Part shown: one piece after another, positions 58,151 through 64,000 of the stretch | Layout: every line of letters starts with the position of its first letter | Position numbering within the stretch: position 1 is the first letter of the stretch | Assembly: GCA_015501075.1 (NCBI GenBank) | Contig: JADNYJ010000065.1 | Location: forward strand, 1-64,000 | Direction: 5' to 3' | Length of the DNA stretch: 64,000 nt | Source: Gymnopilus junonius | Lineage: Eukaryota > Basidiomycota > Agaricomycetes > Agaricales > Galerinaceae | Notes under the pieces: generated by a model | What the model was told of the DNA's origin: nothing | Database searches by the model: none | What the model saw: only the letters and a program-made list of their open reading frames with translations | Program-made: the position numbers and the translations under genes

Positions 58151-58830
58151 TTAGATGAATTTACAGTTCATTGAAGACGTCGAACCTCTGTTCCCCAAGG
58201 ACGAGCCCCATAGGATCCCCTAATATCGACTATGGAACTATCGAAACCCCGACTCTCAAGCCTCTCAAGGCTTGGGTAAACACACCGCAGCCGCCAATTC
58301 CGGTTGCTAGACGACGTGTAATGCAACTTCCTGCTGTGAATAAAATTCCTTGGGCTCCTGTAGTAAATGCAGCAAATCTCTTGACGTGTACGTATATTGT
58401 ATATACTTGACCTATATAAATAATTGCGCAATCTTACGCTCTGATCTTTCAGATTTATATACACTTGCCTACTTTGGTACGGCCTACCTGTATGGTGCGT
58501 TTTGGTCATGGTCGACCTACCTAAGCCGACATTTTAACTAATCAAGCTCATAGTAACCAGGAAACCAACCAAGAGCTGACTTGTTCTTGGCTGCATTACC
58601 TTGTCATACCTCACCCATCTCATACAGAACGGTGTTCAATGGGAGCTAGCCAAGATCGCGTTTGTCAATGACGGAACATCTCCGGAGTTGGTCTACATTG
58701 CGATTTTTGTTAACTCTCCTGGTTGGACAACTCTCGTGAACGACATCTGCGGTTTTCTTCTTTCTGGTGTAGCCGATGGACTCATGGTCCAAAACACTCT
58801 TCCTTTTTCTGCAAGAAGTTGACTATTTCC
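58151..58830 (+). pseudogene. Possible remnant of a fungal multi-pass membrane protein
   Basis: Pieces of plus-strand coding sequence are readable: YTLAYFGTAYLYGAFWSW (about 58457-58510), then VQWELAKIAFVNDG and a hydrophobic run ending CGFLLSGVADGLM (about 58630-58790), before a donor-like gtc. The last word resembles the ADGLM/ADCLL-x-R helix of the seven-helix proteins common in Agaricomycetes. An earlier piece near 58171-58385 (ETPTLKPLKAW) is unassigned. No start, no continuous frame and no downstream exons were found, so a decayed fragment is the best reading. It may be wrong. Confidence 0.3.
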
Positions 58831-60984
58831 GCAAATTTGTGCAGATATGGCCATCTGAGTATTGAAGGAGACATTGATTAGTTCTTCTTGAAAGGAGTCC
58901 GGAGGCGGTGGCGGGATGGACATGATGCAGAGTTGCAACATCAAGCCAAGAATCGTACATTTATATGCTCGAGTACGAAAAGACCTCCCAGCGTCTGGAT
59001 TCAGAGAAAGATCAGCAGTTGATGGTCTTTCGTCCAACACATATAATTGTAAACAATCGTGCTTAACTCACCTTCCTACACCTGTGGAAGTACATCCACA
59101 GAATAATCCCTATTCACAGTGGCGATCTTTCGCCTAGTAGGGATTAGTAGAGAAGGAATTTAGTACGTTTCGAAAATAAACAGTAAAGATACTGACGTCG
59201 ATTGAAACGCAGAGGACTTCAGGAGGGTTTGGAGTTGAAATTTCCATCTAAGCAATGCTATTTCTCCATGCCCTTGCTAGTACTTCAATCTAGGTGACTG
59301 TTCACGACGGAAGGTTTAAAACAGATATCTGCGCCCGAGTCAGATTAACACAATGTTTCCTAATATCCGGTTTAGAACATTGAATTGCATATCGATGATC
59401 CCCTGGCAGGCGTATTCAAAGAACGTGGCGCAACCAATCGTTGATCACTGCGCATAACGAATAAGCTGACTTAACCTCCATTACCAGGGAAGCCTGTAAC
59501 ATAAACGATAACGAAATGTCAGATGAGATAGACGTGGGCGGTGACAATTGCACTTTGACTGCCAGAAGGCGTGAAGTGCGTGGGTTAGAGCGCTGTTTCC
59601 GTATTAGAGATTGTATTTAGGGTTTCTTTATTCGAGGTCGCTAGAGCACACCGCCGACAGCGGTCATCCAAAAGCTATAGCGTAATTTTGGACTGGCACA
59701 AAACAGACGGACAAAAAGATTTCCCTAGTCGCATCGGTCATCCCACGAACTTCAAAAGACCAAGAACAAGGGGTTTAGCACTGACAAAAGATACGATGGG
59801 ACTTTGTTAATGACCAATCTCGAACTGGAAAGAATGAGATCCAGTACGCAAACCAGCACGATGAGGTGGATGGAATTGGAATTTAAAAGGCGGAGTCGGA
59901 AATACGTCGGAAGACAGAGGAGGCTCAAACCAAACATAGCCAAATGTTGACATTGAGAGGCCTGGGCAGTTTGATGATCATTCTCTACTCAAAAAAAACA
60001 ACTTCTATTTCTGCTTGACCTTATCAAATGCGCCGGCGACATATGTGTTGTATGAGGGAGTTCACTCGAGGTGTTAGTGTCAGTGAGTTCTGTCCATTTT
60101 TTCACCGTCATCTGGGCTGACGGAGAGACCAAGACTACATCGAATATAGCTTGTCGTATAGGTACACTACCGTCTTAGGCAGCCCCGCGAATGCGTCGCC
60201 AGCAAGGCGCACTCAGACTCGTCGTCTTTCCCTCCTTTGATTGGAACCAATCTACATCCCAGCTTCATCCTTCGGCTTCTTATGGAATTACATTTTCTCT
60301 TGCAGGACCAAGCTTACCACTCCGACCATCTGGAACGTCAACAGGGTCGGGATATCCTGAAAGGGATGCTTTCAGAGTACTCTCAGGTTCTATCCTAGTC
60401 CGCTCGATACGTGCGGATATCGTTGGATCACATACGGAGTCTCTTGGCGTAGGTCCAGGTTCACCTTCATGTTCTTCATTACTCTCCTAGGTATAGGATC
60501 AATCCCTTCCTTCTCGCGACGAATGTGCTGATTTGTCAAACCAGTACATCTACTCATTTCTGCTTTGTTGCTATCCTGCGTCTCCCTGTGGATTGCGCGA
60601 ACCCAGGCTTGAGCAATGAATAGCAGTCTTATTGCCGAGATCGTTAATTGTAATGGTTAGTCACCCTTGCTTTTCCGTATCCTTCTTAATTCCTAAGTAT
60701 CGCTAGGATGTAACCTAGTCCTCACGGTTGATCTTCTATCTGCCATAGGTCTGCGTCGTAAGTAATAACGTCGATTCTTTTGGATTTCGCTTCATGAATT
60801 GCTTCTGAAGTTCTCTCTTGTTCAATTCGACTTCCGGCATCATGCACGTTGGAACAGGCCAACTTGCCTGGGACCTGGGAAGCTGGACCTTGGAGTGGCG
60901 TCGAGTAGTCACACAGTATAATGTTGCGGGCAAGAAGTGATGAGGTATAGACGATGTGCTGGCGTACAGGAAATGCACACACGG
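58831..60984. other. Unassigned CpG-normal DNA
   Basis: No supported gene. The longest frames, near 60191-60490 (+) and 60722-61012 (-), have no motif and no plausible intron structure. Splice-like words occur but join nothing coherent. Confidence 0.35.
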
Positions 60985-61074
60985 GGGGCAAGCGGCTGTC
61001 CAATTGGCTCAATATTGAGCATTTTGTTATATAAAAGTGCTCATTTTGGGCCGTTTGGACAGCTGCTTGCCCCT
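60985..61074. repeat. 90-bp foldback (hairpin) element
   Basis: The left arm starts gggcaagcggctgtcca and the right arm is nearly its reverse complement (ggacagctgcttgccc at 61057-61072). The imperfect pairing runs about 37 bp with a short AT-rich loop (ttgttatata). No coding. Target duplications were not seen. It could be a tiny MITE. Confidence 0.6.
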
Positions 61075-61902
61075 CGTGACAGCCGCTGATGCCATCTAAT
61101 CTAATCTAGCTATCCATTTAGGATTACTGTTGATCTAGATCTCACTGCCAGAACATGATTTGTTGCGAAGTACACCTGCGTCTCGTTGATGACGGTTACA
61201 AGAGGATTCCTCCCGAGAGAGTTACTTGGGCGCCTTCAAATTGTCAGCATTCAATGCTCCGGCCCAAGGTTCACTCGCCTTTGTGCACAGATGTCCGCAT
61301 GCGCGCCGCTTCTTTCACTTTATACTCATTGATGACCTCCTTTCAGAAGTGAAAGGATTCAGGCGACGAGACGCCTCAATCAGGACCAGAGGCGGAAGAC
61401 ATGAATAAGATTTCGGAGTTGGCAGTCCTCCGAATTTGGAACGTAATTTACATGAGCAACATGATCATGTTGGCCTTGACATGCAAACGGTGTGCTGCGC
61501 AATAAGACGCCGAAACGAAGTACAGTGCAGGTAGCAAGTGTACATTTCTTGTCATTTTCACTCATGAGCGCGCTATTCAATCCGTTTCGTACACGTCACG
61601 TACCGACCTTCGCTGTGCTTTCCTTTCCAAGGTGAATTACCTCCCGGAGTCTTCAATTGTGCGACAGCGCTCGGTAATATGCATCACGTCGATCCTTCCA
61701 TTCATGTGGCGCACAACGCTTGTATTCGCTTTTGGGAATTAGCAGAGCAGGCGACTAGTGTGTATAAAGCGGAGATCTGCTAAGAGACCATTCTTTTTAC
61801 CGGACGCCGGAATGGCCTTTGCAAGGTGGTTTCTTTCACTGTCAGAAGCCCTATATATTTTTCCAATTCTATATTTACAAACATAGTCTACACCTTAATT
61901 GT
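61075..61902. other. Unassigned DNA with a 36-bp match to the palindrome
   Basis: From about 61080 to 61115, cagccgctgatgcc and three ATCTA-type repeats match the inner end of the palindrome arms (about 47433-47470). The rest, including the 3' flank of the histidine-rich gene, holds nothing recognisable. Confidence 0.4.
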
Positions 61903-62541
61903 TTACTCGTGGTGGCGCCAAGGAGGAGTAGGCGTGCGGTAACGCTCGTTGTTGGAGGTAAATCCACTGGCGTGATCTGTAACCAACGATGATTAAATCA
62001 TGCCTACTAATCCAAGTTTGATAAAGGACACTTACGAACGTCATGCTGCAAGTTGTGGGTATCGGTTGGGTGGAGACGACGGGGCAAGCCACTGTCGTGA
62101 GATACATGGTGAAGGTCATCGATGTGGACGTGAGTAGGGTGACCTAAAGCGACTTGACTACCGGTGGTTGAAACCTCACCGCCCTCGGCGTGAGTGTGGT
62201 GGTCATAATGCTGCGCGTTTGCAACATGTTGTTGCATGTGCTCGGGGTGGTTGTGGGAGACAACGGCGACAGGTACCCAACCCTCATGGTTGGGGTGGTC
62301 GAGGGCGATGACCGGGTGATTCCTGTGCCCACTAGGGCCAGAGTGGCCAGGCTGCGAAATATTGTTAGGTGTAACTCAGGCAAGGAATAGTTTACGAAAA
62401 AGTTACCTCAGGAGGTTCGAAATGCGCTGGCTTCGCTACGAATACGGCTCCAGGTCGGACGTGGTGAGCTGGGACGGCGGCGTTAACCACGATGGAGGCA
62501 AGCAGGACTGCTGCGGCGGCGATGGTACGGAAGGAGTACAT
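61903..62541 (-). CDS. Histidine-rich secreted protein A, 174 aa, 3 exons
   Basis: Exons 62541-62407, 62351-62036 and 61976-61903 with GT-AG introns sum to 525 nt. The start MYSFRTIAAAAVLLASIVVN is a typical signal peptide, with likely cleavage after AVPA or VNAA, so export is expected. The mature part is rich in His: NHPVIALDHPNHEGW, AVVSHNHPEHMQQHV, HYDHHTHAEGG, LGHPTHVHIDDLHHVSHD, and it ends PPWRHHE. No cysteine is seen in the mature chain. Clustered His pairs suggest binding of metal ions, which is an inference. A close paralogue lies 1 kb to the right on the same strand. Confidence 0.78.
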
Positions 62542-63496
62542 GATAGATTTTCTGTGGGAGGCGCAAAATTTTAGCACTGTCAAACAACTAGGCAATAACC
62601 ACGAACAGAAAAATGTGGCTGGTGACCGGCAACCAGGAATTGTGATGGGTAAGTGGGAAGAGAACTGCTCTGAAGAAAGCTAGAATATCCTTACCAACCT
62701 TTTATACATTTCTTCTCGCTAAGGGCCTGGTCAGACTGGAAACGTCGATCAATGGTGAATGACAGCTGATCCAATCGTGGCACCACGTAAGTTCGGCACG
62801 GCCTGCATCGGCCCATCTGTCCGCTATCAGAGTAACCTAAGACCTTTTCCCGCATGAATCGGTAAAAAAATCCATTCACCCGCAGAGATGCTTACTCATG
62901 ATTAAGTTCAAATCAACCGGCACCTATCGTGGGGCATATCATTCCTTGGAGTTCCATGTTACTATGGCGGGTGATATCCATGTCGGCTCCAGACCGTAGT
63001 GTTCGATCAAATTCCTCCAGTGTCAAGGCTACTCCAGGCAGTACAAGGATCGGACTCTACGTTTACCTCTTAATGTCATTAACTCTGTCCGCTATTGCAT
63101 TTACGCGTACCGCATCGCAGCTTTAAAGGCGCAGTCGCTCCAATATTCATCAACTGATCACCTCAGGCGGGAGTGCTTCAATCGGTCTTCTCATGGATTA
63201 AGTTGATTGTTATCATATTCTAGCTCCACGGATCCGAAGAAGCAAATCTTTGAAACGCTGTCATGGGTATCTTGCCAGATCCGATTCCGCTTACGCCACC
63301 AACGTAAGTTGATCCCCTTGAAAGCTCAGTGCTTGGGCGGATTTCAGTCGGGCCTTGCAGCCGTCGTCAACATCCCGAGTCAAATCTTTTGAAAAAGGAC
63401 TGCGCCTGGCACTAACCCCTTCAGTTTTTAAATTTTTGTTTGTCATTTTCGTTCATGAGATTCTAACCAATACAAGCAAGTCATTGTACATCTAGC
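62542..63496. other. Intergenic DNA between the two histidine-rich genes
   Basis: No gene. It should hold the promoter of gene A (right of 62541) and the 3' flank of gene B. A TATA-like tttatac lies near 62700 on the plus strand (gtataaa on the minus), about 160 bp upstream of the ATG. Confidence 0.4.
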
Positions 63497-63949
63497 TTAC
63501 TGCTTGCGCCAGGGAGGAGTGTGGGGGGAAGGAGTACGGTGCTTCTCATTGCTAGGGACGAACCCTGTTTCGTGGTCTGTGGACCCATAATTTAAGTAAT
63601 ATCCCATAAAGAAAAAATATGAAAGGTACGCACTGACGGCATGGTGCAAATTTCCCGTGTCAGTAGGGTGGAGTTGATGCGGCAAATTGCTGTCAGGGGA
63701 GACATGGTGCATATCGTCGATGTGGACATGAGTCGGGTGGCCGACAGCAATCTGGCTTCCTGCACTGAAGGAACCAACTCCTGCGGCGTGGGTGTTGTGG
63801 TCGTAGTGGTGGGCTTCATGGATAGCACCTTGCATGTGCTCTGGGTGGTTGTGCGAAACCACGGCCACAGGCACCCAGCCATCGTGGCTCGGGTGGTCGA
63901 GAGCGATGACTGGGTGGTTCCTGGCTCCGGTAGTAGTGGAGTGCCCGGG
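63497..63949 (-). CDS. Histidine-rich secreted protein B, partial at window edge
   Basis: Two exons are visible, 63949-63634 and 63576-63497, joined by a GT-AG intron in the same position and phase as in protein A. The middle exon is 316 nt in both genes. Shared blocks include NHPVIALDHPSHDGW, AVVSHNHPEHMQ, HYDHNTHAAG and VGHPTHVHIDDMHHVSPDS; the end differs (PHTPPWRKQ). The signal-peptide exon must lie beyond 64000. A tandem duplication best explains the pair. Confidence 0.75.
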   Translation of the reverse strand, partial: PGHSTTTGARNHPVIALDHPSHDGWVPVAVVSHNHPEHMQGAIHEAHHYDHNTHAAGVGSFSAGSQIAVGHPTHVHIDDMHHVSPDSNLPHQLHPTDTGNLHHAVSAYLSYFFFMGYYLNYGSTDHETGFVPSNEKHRTPSPHTPPWRKQ

Positions 63950-64000
63950 CTACGAAAAATGGTCAGATCATGTCCATGATAGTTAACCAACTGCGATACG

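Noticed and set aside
58693..59040. 115-codon minus-strand frame with PPPPPDSFQ
   Set aside because: It overlaps the more protein-like plus-strand membrane-protein pieces and has no motif of its own.
60191..60490. 99-codon plus-strand frame rich in Ser and Gly
   Set aside because: No homology recalled, no intron pattern, and an overlapping antisense frame nearby is equally open.

Overview
The window looks like a transposon-rich stretch of an Agaricomycete (basidiomycete) genome. The evidence is many short GT-AG introns of about 50-60 nt, KDZ-type transposase with its cysteine clusters, basidiomycete-style Ty3 and Ty1 elements, a ubiquitin-like-domain (ULD_2-like) gene, and the absence of any bacterial operon, Shine-Dalgarno or rRNA signal. 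No complete housekeeping gene was recognised.

Layout. 1-4.5 kb: a decayed copy (1.43-3.8 kb) of a multi-exon family with no recognised function, split by a hAT-type MITE. 4.57-11.98 kb: a Ty1/copia element (+) containing a hAT-type element, which itself contains a second hAT-type MITE. 11.98-14.5 kb: a ULD-family gene fragment, then unassigned DNA. 14.5-21.6 kb: a decayed chromodomain Ty3/gypsy element (-). 22.4-26.4 kb: a decayed gene (-) in which a Ulp1/C48-type protease runs into a helix-turn-helix and DDE transposase. 26.68-31.19 kb: a full-length hAT element with an 8-bp target duplication. 31.6-37.25 kb: a head-to-head pair of the unknown family; the minus-strand member reads as an intact 12-exon, 616-aa gene and the plus-strand member is frameshifted. 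38.1-39.8 kb: a broken cysteine-cluster gene. 40-42.2 kb: KDZ transposase remnant. 43.86-49.95 kb: a 2.5-kb-arm inverted repeat carrying two opposed copies of a pogo/Tc1-type transposase, one arm hit by a TA-flanked MITE. 52.0-56.84 kb: an eight-exon ULD_2-like gene (441 aa when the insert is removed) whose last exon is interrupted by a gag-only LTR element. 57-61.9 kb: mostly unassigned, with a possible 7-TM remnant and a foldback. 61.9-64 kb: two histidine-rich secreted protein genes, the second cut by the window edge.

Two base-composition regimes alternate. About 1-31.6 kb and 40-51.5 kb are poor in CpG, with Arg CGA codons turned to TGA and LTR pairs that differ mostly at former CpG sites. 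About 31.6-40 kb and 51.5-64 kb keep normal CpG. This fits CpG methylation and deamination of repeats, and decay of host-gene copies trapped in repeat DNA.

Strongest leads: the unknown family with a candidate dual-lipidation N-terminus, the Ulp1-DDE composite gene, the gag-only element that hit a reconstructable host exon, and the reciprocal CpG decay between paired LTRs. All exon models come from reading the DNA by eye; none was tested against transcripts or databases.
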